From: UBA6168 sp964508135
GTDB taxonomy: Bacteria; Bacteroidota; Bacteroidia; Chitinophagales; Saprospiraceae
Length of the DNA: 64,000 nt
Assembly (NCBI GenBank): GCA_964508135.1
Contig: CAZDSU010000012.1
Location: 1-64,000 of the forward strand
Direction: 5' to 3'
Below the pieces are notes generated by a model. That model worked only from the letters and a program-made list of their open reading frames with translations, made no database searches and was not told where the DNA came from. Of the stretch, positions 1-9,210 are shown in pieces; positions within the stretch are counted from its first letter, which is position 1; each line of letters opens with the position of its first letter. Made by a program: the position numbers and the translations under genes.

Positions 1-21
1 AAAACTTTGAAAACCAGCCTT

Positions 22-2676
22 TTATAAAGGTTCTAATCCAAACCTCACGTTAAAAGAAGCAATAAAAATGGTCGAATTCCCATAGCACTCCGTCACCGAA
101 GTTGGATGGGTGTTAACCGTCAATGGGCCTTCCACACTCAAGATGGCGTAGTTGGAATACACGGTGTTGCAGTCTTGTGCCACTGCGACCGCACGGAAGC
201 GGCGACCGTACATGCCCGCCACGTTTTTTACCGTCAAAATATCCGTGCCACTGGCCACTTCGCCTGTGATGGAATGTGCAAACAATGCTGCCATTGTTTC
301 AAAGTCAATATCCACCCATGTCACGCCGTTGTCGTCAGAATATTGCCACCCAAAGCTGAAAGACCCTTGTGGCATGGAGGCCGAAGCTACGAAAACCGTG
401 TCATTGCCACTGCAAACCGTGACATCGTCTGGGTCGTCGGAGAAAGTAATGTTTTCAGAAACCTCCAAGCTCGCAGGGTTGGAATAAATAGGCAAGGAGC
501 AAGTGGGCGTGGTATAAGCGACCCGGTATTGGTAGCCATTGAGTGACATGACATTGGTAATGTTAAGCGTATCGGAACCAGTTCCACCTACATTTGTACC
601 CGATATGCCCGCATATACGCCTGTTGCGTTGGTGAGATTGCTCCAGGTTGCCCCGCTGTCATAGCTGATTTGCCAAATGTAGTTCGTCAAAGTTTGACTT
701 TGGTATGCAGGATAGCTATTACCTGCATTGCTGAAAGAAGCAATAAAATACGCCTCTCCTCCTGAACAGGAAGATACGTCATCTGGCTGGTCGTTGACCG
801 TAATGGAACCTTCCACGTTCAGCCTCGCTGGATTGGAATAAACAAAGCCGCATTCGTTGGAGCTTGTTCGCATGCGGAAGTACCAGCCGTCCATTGCGAC
901 ATTGATGTTGGCCATGTTGAGTGTTGTTGTAGTGACTGTCGCATAATTAGCGCCACCAGGGGAAGTGCTGTTTGAGAGATATGTCCAAGTAACACCATCC
1001 GTTGAATACTGCCACAAATAGCTCATCGTACCAGCGCCCTGATTGGAAACAAGCGCCGTAAAAGTAGCAGACTCCGTAGCGCAGTTGGCGTAATCAACTG
1101 GATGCGAAACAACGCTGACTGGCCCTTCCACCACCAACTGCGCCGCACCGGAATACACAGGCACATCGCATGTAGTATTTGTGAAGGAGGCCCGGTACCA
1201 TTTGTTGCCTAGTCCAATGGTGTTGGTAATTGTCAATGTATCTGTGCCAGAGGTATCGGAGCTGGTTTGTGTAACTCCTGTATAAATACCATTCGAATTC
1301 ATGATGTCAGCCCAAGGTCCAGTTTCGTTATCAGCGATTTGCCACTGCATGAAAGAAAGTTCCATGTTGGGTTGAGCGAAAGAAGCTATGAAATATGCTT
1401 CTTCGCCATGACACACCGTGATGTCCTGTCCAATTGAAGCAGTAAGCGTGGGTATGCAATTAGCGTTCAAATCCGACACATCCACCCCAGCGTCATAAAC
1501 CCCATTCCCATTGGTATCCTCAAAGGCATTTAACATACCGTCGCCATCGTTGTCGTGGCAGCTCCAAGCGGAAGGGGCGTAGTTTTGATGGTAGGAGTAG
1601 AGTTGAGGGCCATTTGGGTCCCAGACAGAGAATTCGTTTTGGGGATTGCTGTTAAGGGAATTTGGCAACTGGGCAAATGGGTCAGTCGCATTGTCAATCA
1701 GATAAATGCTGTCTGGGCAAGTCCCATTGCCTTGGAAAGTGAAAAGCAGCGTTTCTTGGCCAGCGACATAGTCGATATGTGGGAAATCGTTTAGAAGCCC
1801 AAAGGAAATGTATTGTCTGCTAGGGCTTTCTGATGGGCTATTTACATGTCCATTGTCGGACCAAGCACCTTTTATACTTGAATAAGCATAAACATAACCA
1901 TTCGGCATCACCACCGTTACCTGTGCTGTACCCGTAATGGTCAGAGGCCCAGGCATGATGGTACTGTCCGGCTTGACGTAAACGCCCCATTTATTCTCCT
2001 CAATAAGTTGCAGTTTTAAATTCAAGCCGCCATTGTGTTCGTTCAAATCGGAGGCATCTCCGGCGTCGAAAATTCCGTTTCCATTGGTGTCCTCAAAAGC
2101 ATTTAATACATTATCCCCATCATTGTCATGGCAGCTCCAGGCGGAGGGGGCGTAGTTGCTGTGGTATTCGTAAAGTGCTGGCCCGATTGGGTCCCAGACT
2201 GAGAATTCATTATTTGGGTTGCTGTTTACGGAATTGGGAAGTTGGCTGAACGGGTCGGTCGCATTTTTGATGATATAAATGCTGTCCGGGCAAGCGGTGG
2301 TTCGCTTAAACTTGAAAAGCAAGGTTTCTTGCCCTGCGACATAGTTGATGTGCGGGGAGTCGTTCAATAGCCCAAATGACACATAGCTTTTCGTTGGGTT
2401 TTCCATGGGGCCATCAACATATGCGTTTGCTGCCCATGTACCGCTAACGTTTTGCAACCCCGTCCAAGGATAGTTTTTCGGCATCACAACCGTCACCTGT
2501 GCGGTGCCAGTGATGGTTTGAGTTCCCGGGCTGATGCCGTTAATGGGTTTGACATAAACGCCCCAGGTGTCGTAGCTGAATAATTTGAGTTTGACCTGCA
2601 TGGCCTGCTGTGAAAAAAGAAAGGTAGGAAACAAGCTCAACACAATGAGCCAACGAAAGGAAGTAGCACTTTTCAT
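22..2676 (-). CDS. T9SS-type secreted Ig-repeat protein, 3' end disrupted
   Basis: Large secreted surface protein of 884 aa. A signal peptide (MKSATSFRWLIVLSLFPTFL, cut near FSQQ) is followed by two copies of a roughly 190-aa domain (about residues 22-205 and 215-405). Each copy ends in an acidic Ca-binding-like stretch (CHDNDGDN..NAFEDTNGNG). Four Ig-like repeats follow (about 410-850), each opening with a conserved Cys and carrying a WQ-S core. The frame then stops inside a fifth repeat, after ECYGNSTIFIASF, and has no C-terminal sorting domain. Its paralogue directly upstream (2802..6737) does end in one. The abrupt end suggests a frameshift, a rearrangement or an assembly break at the window edge. 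Surface location is inferred from the paralogue; no enzymatic role is visible. Confidence 0.75.
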   Translation of the reverse strand: MKSATSFRWLIVLSLFPTFLFSQQAMQVKLKLFSYDTWGVYVKPINGISPGTQTITGTAQVTVVMPKNYPWTGLQNVSGTWAANAYVDGPMENPTKSYVSFGLLNDSPHINYVAGQETLLFKFKRTTACPDSIYIIKNATDPFSQLPNSVNSNPNNEFSVWDPIGPALYEYHSNYAPSAWSCHDNDGDNVLNAFEDTNGNGIFDAGDASDLNEHNGGLNLKLQLIEENKWGVYVKPDSTIMPGPLTITGTAQVTVVMPNGYVYAYSSIKGAWSDNGHVNSPSESPSRQYISFGLLNDFPHIDYVAGQETLLFTFQGNGTCPDSIYLIDNATDPFAQLPNSLNSNPQNEFSVWDPNGPQLYSYHQNYAPSAWSCHDNDGDGMLNAFEDTNGNGVYDAGVDVSDLNANCIPTLTASIGQDITVCHGEEAYFIASFAQPNMELSFMQWQIADNETGPWADIMNSNGIYTGVTQTSSDTSGTDTLTITNTIGLGNKWYRASFTNTTCDVPVYSGAAQLVVEGPVSVVSHPVDYANCATESATFTALVSNQGAGTMSYLWQYSTDGVTWTYLSNSTSPGGANYATVTTTTLNMANINVAMDGWYFRMRTSSNECGFVYSNPARLNVEGSITVNDQPDDVSSCSGGEAYFIASFSNAGNSYPAYQSQTLTNYIWQISYDSGATWSNLTNATGVYAGISGTNVGGTGSDTLNITNVMSLNGYQYRVAYTTPTCSLPIYSNPASLEVSENITFSDDPDDVTVCSGNDTVFVASASMPQGSFSFGWQYSDDNGVTWVDIDFETMAALFAHSITGEVASGTDILTVKNVAGMYGRRFRAVAVAQDCNTVYSNYAILSVEGPLTVNTHPTSVTECYGNSTIFIASFNVRFGLEPL

Positions 2677-2714
2677 GATGAAATGGTTTTAAGGGGGGCG
2701 GTTTTTTTTGTTGG

Positions 2715-2789
2715 CAGTTTGACAGTTGGCAGTTGGCAGTCAGTAGGTGCTTCCACGGCTCTGACTGCCAACTGCCAACTGTCAAACTG
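2715..2789. repeat. Inverted pair of heptad-word arrays (29-bp perfect arms)
   Basis: The arms at 2715-2743 and 2761-2789 are perfect reverse complements of 29 bp around a 17-nt loop. Each arm is built from iterated 7-8-nt words related to CAGTTGG. The element fills most of the gap between two T9SS genes on the same strand. It could form a long hairpin in the transcript. No T-run follows it on the minus strand, so a simple terminator is not obvious. Confidence 0.85.
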
Positions 2790-2801
2790 TCGAACTATTT
2801 T

Positions 2802-5800
2802 TTACTGCACAATAATCTTCTCCCGCTGCACCAGCTTGCCGTCCACTTCCAGCGTGAGGAAGTAGATGCCCGGCACATACTGGCCGAGGTCGAGGCGGTG
2901 GCTGGCTTCGCCCTCGATGACCTCCTGGTGGAGCAATTGGCCTTGCAGGTTCCAGAGGCGGAGCGAGGCCGTTTTTTCCAAAATATTTTCATCGAACGCC
3001 ACCGTCAGCTCGCCCCGTGTGGGGTTTGGCGCTACGCCGAAGAAGCTGGTAGGCTCAATTTCGTCGCTAGTTTCCTGACCAAAATCAACCTGCACGGCAC
3101 TTGGGTTGAGGTCAAGTTGTTGGCCGGAGGCCACGGTGTTGTTGCCCGTTGGAGCCATCAGGTTCATGGTCGGCGGGCACTCCCACTCGTCCTGGGCGTA
3201 CACGCCGCAGAAATGGAACGGAATCTCCTCCTGCGTCAGCCCAGACCCGAAGCCTGTGAACTCGTTCCGAGAGAAGCCCGGTGGCACGATGCTGTCCATC
3301 AGTGTCAGTGACTCAGGGCACCCATTCACGACGGAGAAACTGAAAAGCAACCGTTCGGCACCGGGCGTCAGCTCTAAGAAGTTTTGGTTGGGCGTCAGGT
3401 TGAATTCGAAATAGATTTTGCCGGGGTCTTGCGGCGGGTTAAAAGACACCGTGCCGGGCTTCCACTTGCCGCCGCTGTGGCTCGTCAGTCCTTGGAACGC
3501 AAAGCCGATGGGCGCCACCAGGGTGACTTTTCCACCTGTCGGCAATTGGTAGGGCGTCTCCGTGAAGCTACTGTCCGCCTTTACCCACACGCTCCAACCT
3601 ATGCCGTCGTCCAGCTTTTTCACGGCCAGCGAAACGCAGTCTTGGTAGCCCGGAGTTGGGTTGCAGATTGCTGCATCTTCCAGCGTCAGCACCGCAGCCA
3701 CCGAGTTTGCCGAGCAGTTTTGCGAAGCAGCCACCAAACGGTACTGCGTACCGTCCAGCCCTGCCGCCGTGGCGATGGTCAGCGTAGAAGTTTGCGTACC
3801 TGAGTAGTTTCCGCCTTCGGCAATGTCCGTCCAGGCTTGCCCGTTCGTGCTCGACTGCCACTGGAGCGACAGTGCGCCGTTTCCACCGCTCACGGCGATG
3901 GAGAACGAAGCTGCCTCGTCCGGGCAGACCGTTGCGCCCTCCGGCTGTTGGCTGAACAAAATCGGTGCTTCCACCGTGATGCTGGCGGCAGTGGAGTAGG
4001 TTGCTTCACAAATACCCGTCGAGGCGCTCAATCGGTAGATTTGGTTGCCCAATGCGGTCACATCGCTGATGGTCAACGCATCGGCGAACACACCATCATA
4101 AGTTGCATCGTTGTTGAGGTCTTGCCAGATTAAGCCACCGTCTGTTGAGGTTTGCCAGCGGTAATCCACTTGGCCCGCATAGCCTGTTTCGATGGCAGCG
4201 TTTGCCGTCAGCGTAGCGGTTTCGCCATAGCAAATCGTGCTATTTTGGGGTTGCTGCGCAAAAACAGCCACGTCTCCCACCACGAGGCAAGCTTCGATGG
4301 AGGTGACGACAGGGCAGCTTTCCGTCCGCACTAGTACCCGGTAACAGTTGCCGTTGTAGCCTTCGGTATTTGCCAAGCAAAATATCGGTGCTGTGGCGCC
4401 CTGTACGTTCGTCCAGGTCGTGCTGCCAACTTGGCGCTCCTGCCATTGGTAGCTCAGTTGACCGCCGCCGAGCAGGTTGGCCTGCACTTCGAAGCAGGCC
4501 TCCTCGCCACGGCAAACCGCCACCGGGCTGATGAGGGCGAGTATCTCCACGGGGCCTTCCACGGTGAGCAACGCCGTTTGGGTGTAAACGAAATCACAGT
4601 CGCCAACCCTTGCCCGCAGGCGGTAAATATCGCCGTTGGCGTTGCCTGGTATGTCCTGGATGGTCAGTTCGGTGGAGTGGATGCCGGAAGTGCCAGCAGC
4701 GGGCATTGCATCCCACCAAGTGGCTCCGTTGTTGTGGCTCAGTTCCCAAGTGTACTCGATGTTGCCTGCCCCAAAGTTGTCGAAAGTAGCAGTGAACACG
4801 ACTGTTTCACCAGCGCAAACTTTAATATTTGCGGGCTGGGTAACTACCTCGAGCGGGCCTTCCACGGTGAGCAGTGCCGATTGAGTGTAAACGAAATCAC
4901 AGTCGCCAACCCTTGCCCGCAGGCGATAGATGTCGCCGTTGGTGTTGCCGGGTATGTTCTGGATGGTCAGTTGGTTGGAGTGGATGCCGGAAGTGCCAGC
5001 AGCGGGCATTCCGTCCCACCAGGTGGCTCCGTTGTTGTGGCTCAGTTCCCAAGTGTACTCGATGTCGCCCGCCCCGAAGTTGTCGAAAGCGGCATTGAAC
5101 ACGACTGTTTCACCAGCGCAGACTTTAATATTTGCGGGCTGGGTAACTACTTCTAGAGGCCCTTCCACTGTAAGTAGCGCTGTTTGAGAATAAACGAAAC
5201 CACAGTCGCCAACCCTTGCCCGCAGGCGATAGATGTCGCCGTTGGCGTTGCCTGGTATGTCCTGAGTGGTCAGTTCGTTGGAATTGATGCCGGAAGTGCC
5301 TTGGGCGGGCATGGCATCCCACCAGGTAGCCCCATTGTTGTGGCTAAGTTGCCAAGTGTACTCGATGTCGCCACCGCCATTGTTGACGAAGTCAGCATTG
5401 AACACGACGGTTTCACCGCTGCACACCTTTATGTTCTGAGGTTGGGTAGCCACCGAAAGCGGCCCCTGCACGGTGAGCGTGGCAGCCTGCGAATAAGTCG
5501 TGGGCACATTGTCGCCGGAGGCCACAGCCCTGAAGCGGTAACCTTGCAGCCCAATGGTTGCGCCAATAATAAGTTCGTCGCATCCGTTGGCCATCGTGCC
5601 CGTGTTGGTTTGGTTGAAAACAATGCCAAGCGGCACAGGCTGCCAGGTCGCACCTTGGTCGGCGGAGTACTGCCAACTAAAGCTGAAGGTGCCGTTGCTG
5701 GCCGTTGCGCAAGCCGAAAACACGGAACCCGTGCCGTTGCACATGGTCGTTGCGGTTGGTTGCGTTACAAATTGCAGGGCACTGGGTAAGGTCACTGGAA

Positions 5801-6737
5801 CTTCGCCGCTCAGGTCGGTGGCCTCCGCGGTACAGCCGTCGTTACCAATCACTTCGAGGAGCGAGTACAAGGCGCCGTTGGTAGTAGCTACTGGGAACGG
5901 GGAGCCGCTCTGGTAGTTTTGAAGGGTGAAATCGGTGGAGCCATCGGTATATTTGACGGTGAAGGGGGCTTCGCCACCTGTGATTTCAATTACTAACGAA
6001 AGGGGGCCTGATGGGTTGTTGCCGCAGGTAGTTCCACCATTTTCGCAGTACAGTTGTGCGCCCGTGATTTCTACGCACCCACTTCCGCCGCCGTTGCAGA
6101 GGTCAGATACATCCACGCCGGGCGTCCACTCGCCGTCACCGTTGGTATCCTCGTAGGCGTTGGCGATACCGTCGCCATCGCAGTCGTGGCAATCCCAAGC
6201 GAAGGGGGCAATGTTTTCTCCATATTCATAAATGGAAGGTGGGGTAGTGCCAAAGTCGAGCACGGTGATTTCGTTGCCGGGGTTGCTGTTGGCGGAGTTG
6301 GGCAGTTGGTCAAAGGGATCTACGCCATTTTCGATGAGGTAAAGCTCGTCGGGGCAGTAGTTGCTGGCTTTCCTGAAGGTGAAAAGTAGGGTAGGTACGG
6401 TGGAGGAATAGGGGATTTTCGGAATATCGTTGAGGAGGCCGAACGAGATGTACGACTTGGTTGGGTTTTCCGTTGGCCCGTTGATGACGGCATTGCTTGC
6501 CCAAAAGCCGCTGACCGAGTTGAAGTCAACGATGGTGAAGTTCAGCGGTGCCACCATCGTGATTTGCCCGGAACCGGTAATGGTGTTGGCTGTGGGAACT
6601 GTGCCGGTTTGTGGGGATGTGTAGATGCCCCATTTTGTGCCGTCGGGCATCAGTTGGATTTTGAAGTCGAGTTGTGCAAAAAGGGAAAAAGCGCAAAAAC
6701 TGCAAAATAGCAGCAGGAGTAAACGTAGTGTTTTCAT
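2802..6737 (-). CDS. T9SS type A sorted Ig-repeat surface protein
   Basis: Secreted or surface-anchored protein of 1311 aa. I start it at the ATG at 6737, where a good signal peptide begins (MKTLRLLLLLFCSFCAFSLF, cut near AQ). The reading frame is open further upstream, but that part has no signal-like features. Layout: an N-terminal domain shared with the downstream paralogue (about 21-215), seven Ig-like repeats of about 101 aa (about 324-1015), a second diverged copy of the N-terminal domain (about 1025-1200), and a type A sorting domain (about 1232-1311, with APNPTRGELTV and LWNLQGQLLHQ). Repeats three to five are nearly identical in DNA. The sorting domain predicts export by T9SS and attachment to the cell surface. 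Ligand unknown; an adhesin is plausible. Confidence 0.88.
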   Translation of the reverse strand: MKTLRLLLLLFCSFCAFSLFAQLDFKIQLMPDGTKWGIYTSPQTGTVPTANTITGSGQITMVAPLNFTIVDFNSVSGFWASNAVINGPTENPTKSYISFGLLNDIPKIPYSSTVPTLLFTFRKASNYCPDELYLIENGVDPFDQLPNSANSNPGNEITVLDFGTTPPSIYEYGENIAPFAWDCHDCDGDGIANAYEDTNGDGEWTPGVDVSDLCNGGGSGCVEITGAQLYCENGGTTCGNNPSGPLSLVIEITGGEAPFTVKYTDGSTDFTLQNYQSGSPFPVATTNGALYSLLEVIGNDGCTAEATDLSGEVPVTLPSALQFVTQPTATTMCNGTGSVFSACATASNGTFSFSWQYSADQGATWQPVPLGIVFNQTNTGTMANGCDELIIGATIGLQGYRFRAVASGDNVPTTYSQAATLTVQGPLSVATQPQNIKVCSGETVVFNADFVNNGGGDIEYTWQLSHNNGATWWDAMPAQGTSGINSNELTTQDIPGNANGDIYRLRARVGDCGFVYSQTALLTVEGPLEVVTQPANIKVCAGETVVFNAAFDNFGAGDIEYTWELSHNNGATWWDGMPAAGTSGIHSNQLTIQNIPGNTNGDIYRLRARVGDCDFVYTQSALLTVEGPLEVVTQPANIKVCAGETVVFTATFDNFGAGNIEYTWELSHNNGATWWDAMPAAGTSGIHSTELTIQDIPGNANGDIYRLRARVGDCDFVYTQTALLTVEGPVEILALISPVAVCRGEEACFEVQANLLGGGQLSYQWQERQVGSTTWTNVQGATAPIFCLANTEGYNGNCYRVLVRTESCPVVTSIEACLVVGDVAVFAQQPQNSTICYGETATLTANAAIETGYAGQVDYRWQTSTDGGLIWQDLNNDATYDGVFADALTISDVTALGNQIYRLSASTGICEATYSTAASITVEAPILFSQQPEGATVCPDEAASFSIAVSGGNGALSLQWQSSTNGQAWTDIAEGGNYSGTQTSTLTIATAAGLDGTQYRLVAASQNCSANSVAAVLTLEDAAICNPTPGYQDCVSLAVKKLDDGIGWSVWVKADSSFTETPYQLPTGGKVTLVAPIGFAFQGLTSHSGGKWKPGTVSFNPPQDPGKIYFEFNLTPNQNFLELTPGAERLLFSFSVVNGCPESLTLMDSIVPPGFSRNEFTGFGSGLTQEEIPFHFCGVYAQDEWECPPTMNLMAPTGNNTVASGQQLDLNPSAVQVDFGQETSDEIEPTSFFGVAPNPTRGELTVAFDENILEKTASLRLWNLQGQLLHQEVIEGEASHRLDLGQYVPGIYFLTLEVDGKLVQREKIIVQ
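4555..5463. repeat. Three tandem 303-bp units within the Ig-repeat gene
   Basis: The motif CCTTCCAC recurs at 4555, 4858 and 5161, and its diverged version at 5464, which gives an exact 303-bp period (101 codons). The units encode nearly identical Ig-like domains. This is the normal substrate for unequal recombination, so copy number probably varies between strains. Confidence 0.85.
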
Positions 6738-6863
6738 GTTAGGATGAGTGAATTTGAAAAAATTAGCGGGGGGAGAAAAAACGGGAAGTGGTGCAGTAAG
6801 GAAACAAGGGTCGTGCCATTTGACCGATTGGAATTCCAAGTTTCGGTTTTGGTGTTGGTAAAT

Positions 6864-6877
6864 ATTTGAATTCAAAT
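6864..6877. promoter_or_regulatory. Candidate MarR/GbsR operator palindrome
   Basis: ATTTGAATTCAAAT is a perfect 14-bp palindrome in the divergent gap between the Ig-repeat gene (start 6737) and the GbsR-like regulator (start 7008). MarR-type proteins often bind such TTG..CAA dyads in divergent promoters. Part of it (AATATTTGAA) recurs nearby at about 6924. Binding by the neighbouring regulator is inferred from position. Confidence 0.4.
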
Positions 6878-7007
6878 GACTTCCTTTGTGGAAATCTAGC
6901 AAAAATGGTCTTGGATTTTGGGTGAATATTTGAACTAAACAACTGATAATCAAGCAGTTGGTTTTAACAATCATTTCAGCCAGCCCAAACTTGGCTTCCC
7001 AGTAAGC

Positions 7008-7508
7008 ATGGAATACCAATCAGCAAAAGAAAAATTTCTCCAAGCTTGGGGCTCTGTCGGCAGCGATTGGGGCATCAGCCGCACGATGGCACAGATCCAC
7101 GCCCTGTTGCTCATCGCCCCGGAGGCGCTTTGCGTCAAGGACATCATGGAGGAGCTTCAGATTTCTATCGGCAACGTCAACATGAACCTGCGGGCGCTGA
7201 TGGACTGGGGATTGGTTTACAAAGAGCTGAAAACTGGCGAGCGAAAGGAGTACTTCGTTGCGGAAAAAAACATGTGGGATGTGGTTCGCAAAATCATCGC
7301 TAATCGCAAGCGCCGTGAACTGGAGCCAGTGCTGAAAGTGCTCGACGAGGTCTCCGCTGTGCAAGGCGACTCAGCGGAAGTACTGGAATTTTTGATGGTG
7401 GTGAAGGAAATCCGCCTTTTTTCCAGCAAAGCCGATTCGCTGCTCGAAACCCTGCTGAAGGCCGACTCAGATTGGTTCGTGAAGTCGTTTTTGAAAATGG
7501 TGAAATAG
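7008..7508 (+). CDS. GbsR/MarR-family transcriptional regulator
   Basis: Cytoplasmic winged-helix regulator of 166 aa, the usual size for the GbsR-like branch of the MarR superfamily. The N-terminal half holds the DNA-binding domain: helices around residues 20-75 with ALCVKDIMEELQISIGNVNM as the helix-turn-helix, then a wing (YKELKTGERKEYFVAEKN). The C-terminal part (about 90-166) is helical and probably mediates dimerisation. The ATG at 7008 is the only good start. It is divergent from the Ig-repeat gene and followed by a PorP/SprF gene. The palindrome at 6864 is a possible operator. The effector is unknown; other members of the group respond to osmolytes or choline. Confidence 0.8.
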   Translation: MEYQSAKEKFLQAWGSVGSDWGISRTMAQIHALLLIAPEALCVKDIMEELQISIGNVNMNLRALMDWGLVYKELKTGERKEYFVAEKNMWDVVRKIIANRKRRELEPVLKVLDEVSAVQGDSAEVLEFLMVVKEIRLFSSKADSLLETLLKADSDWFVKSFLKMVK

Positions 7509-7847
7509 GTAGGAGAAGGCGTTGATGAATTTGAAATGGTTTGAGTTGCATTGGTTTGTGTGGAAAAACAACTCTGAACGATTCTTTTTTGGTCAAAATA
7601 AGCAGGAACCCTTGTTGTAAAATATTTGACAAATGGGCCACGTTTGAGGCAGGAAGTGAATGAGGAAATAAAATTGGAGCTAATTTTGTTTAGGGAATTT
7701 CGGTTGTGCCGGCTTGGCAACAAATTTTTCGGTTTTAACAACCAATTCCCCTCCCAGTTTTCAAGGATTCACTATCATTGCATTTCGAAGGTCCTGACGG
7801 TTGAAAAATATTCCCTCGTTAATCAGGATTTTTTAAACAGTTACACA
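7509..7847. other. Intergenic region, possible -7 box
   Basis: No gene is seen in these 339 bases. TAATTTTG at 7681-7688 matches the Bacteroidota -7 consensus TAnnTTTG, but no clear TTG lies 17-23 nt upstream. If used, it would give the PorP/SprF gene a leader of about 160 nt. Confidence 0.35.
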
Positions 7848-8903
7848 ATGAATTTCAAACATTTACTTCTTGTCCTTCTCATCGGAACCGGGATAACTGC
7901 TTCGGCGCAGGATATTCACTTTTCCCAGTTTTACCTGTCTCCCCTCAACCTCAACCCGGCCATGACTGGTTTGATGAATTGCAACATTCGTCTGACTGCC
8001 AACTACCGGAACCAGTGGGCCAGCGTACTGAAAAGCAACGCTTACTCCACCTACAATGTCAGCTACGACCAAAAAATTCCGGTCGGTCGCTACGACAACT
8101 TTGGCATTGGCGGTACCTTCTGGGGCGACCAGGCTGGCGAGGCCAATTTTGCAACCACGACCGGCAAGTTGTCGCTTTCGTACAGCAAGCGCATGGCTGG
8201 TAGCCGTAAGGAGGCGCACTACCTGGTAGTTGGAGCCGAAGCGGGCTTGGCACAGCGCAGCATTGAATTCCTGAAACTTCGTTGGGGAACGCAACATGAT
8301 GGCCAAGGTGGCTTCTGCGCCACCTGCGATTCGTATGAAAATTACTTCGATGAAGACAACTTCCTGTTTGCCGATGCAGCGGCAGGCATTCTTTGGTTTT
8401 CGGTTTTCGATGAAAACAACAATTTTTACGCTGGTGGGGCTTATAGCCACTTGAACAGGGCTGACCAATCGTTCAGCTCTCAAGACAAGGATTTTCTTTA
8501 CAGCCGCTTCACCATCCATGCAGGTGGTGAGTTTGAGATTGCACCACGCCTTGGTCTCGTGCCGGGTGTGATTGTGATGAAGCAAGGCCCATCGTTTCAG
8601 GTGAATTCCGGCACGAGCTTGAAGTTCCTACTCGGCAGTGGACGTGGCAATTTCAGCAACTACCAAGCTGTCCATTTTGGAGCTTGGGTGCGTATCTCAA
8701 ACAAAGTGCAGACAGGTGTCTTGACGGATGCCCTGATTTTGTCCACCCGTTTTGATTACAACCAATTCACGCTTGGTTTTAGCTACGATGTGAACGTATC
8801 GGCACTGAAACCTGCGAGCAACAACAACGGCGCATTTGAGTTTGCACTGGCGTACAAATTCTGCGGCGACCAACGCCGTGGCGTTTACTGCCCGAACTTC
8901 TAA
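7848..8903 (+). CDS. PorP/SprF family type IX secretion membrane protein
   Basis: Outer-membrane beta-barrel protein of 351 aa. I take the ATG at 7848 because a signal peptide starts there (MNFKHLLLVLLIGTGITASA, cut before QDIHFSQFY). The mature start, HFSQFYLSPLNLNPAMTG, is the hallmark of PorP/SprF proteins, and alternating hydrophobic strands continue to a C-terminal aromatic residue. Known family members help T9SS export or anchor type B cargo such as SprB. This copy stands alone, with no adhesin next to it, and is followed by a strong terminator. Its partner cargo is unknown. Two other members lie at 25832 and 58341. Confidence 0.88.
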   Translation: MNFKHLLLVLLIGTGITASAQDIHFSQFYLSPLNLNPAMTGLMNCNIRLTANYRNQWASVLKSNAYSTYNVSYDQKIPVGRYDNFGIGGTFWGDQAGEANFATTTGKLSLSYSKRMAGSRKEAHYLVVGAEAGLAQRSIEFLKLRWGTQHDGQGGFCATCDSYENYFDEDNFLFADAAAGILWFSVFDENNNFYAGGAYSHLNRADQSFSSQDKDFLYSRFTIHAGGEFEIAPRLGLVPGVIVMKQGPSFQVNSGTSLKFLLGSGRGNFSNYQAVHFGAWVRISNKVQTGVLTDALILSTRFDYNQFTLGFSYDVNVSALKPASNNNGAFEFALAYKFCGDQRRGVYCPNF

Positions 8904-8949
8904 GCCAGTCATTGCGGAAAGAAAAACCCGTTATGATTTCGAACAAAAA

Positions 8950-8990
8950 CTACCCGCCGGAACATTGTCCCGGCGGGTAGCTTTGTTTTA
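8950..8990 (+). terminator. Intrinsic terminator after PorP/SprF gene
   Basis: An 11-bp perfect GC-rich stem (CTACCCGCCGG with CCGGCGGGTAG, 9-nt loop) is followed by CTTTGTTTT. It lies 46 bp after the stop codon. Confidence 0.88.
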
Positions 8991-9048
8991 AGGCTGATCA
9001 TTGAAAGTTTAGATTGAAGAGAATTGCATCTGAAAATTTTGCTGCATT

Positions 9049-9081
9049 TTTGAACGAGCAAATAAAAAATTGCTACCTTCG
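9049..9081 (+). promoter_or_regulatory. Candidate promoter of bactofilin gene
   Basis: TTTG at 9049-9052 and TACCTTCG at 9074-9081 are separated by 21 nt. This fits the Bacteroidota -33/-7 arrangement with one mismatch in the -7 box. The leader to the ATG at 9211 would be about 120 nt. Confidence 0.5.
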
Positions 9082-9210
9082 ACTTTCTGAACGGTCTTTG
9101 AGAAAGTACACAGGTTACACATTTTTCATTCTAAAATGCTTTTTGTCCTCATTTTCAGAGGATAGCAAGCAAATTGTTCGCTAATGATTTTGAATTAAAA
9201 ACTCAATCCT

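Noticed and set aside
6738..7019. N-terminal extension of the Ig-repeat gene to 7019
   Set aside because: The extra 94 residues have no signal or domain character, run through the regulator's promoter region and start, and a perfect signal peptide begins at 6737.
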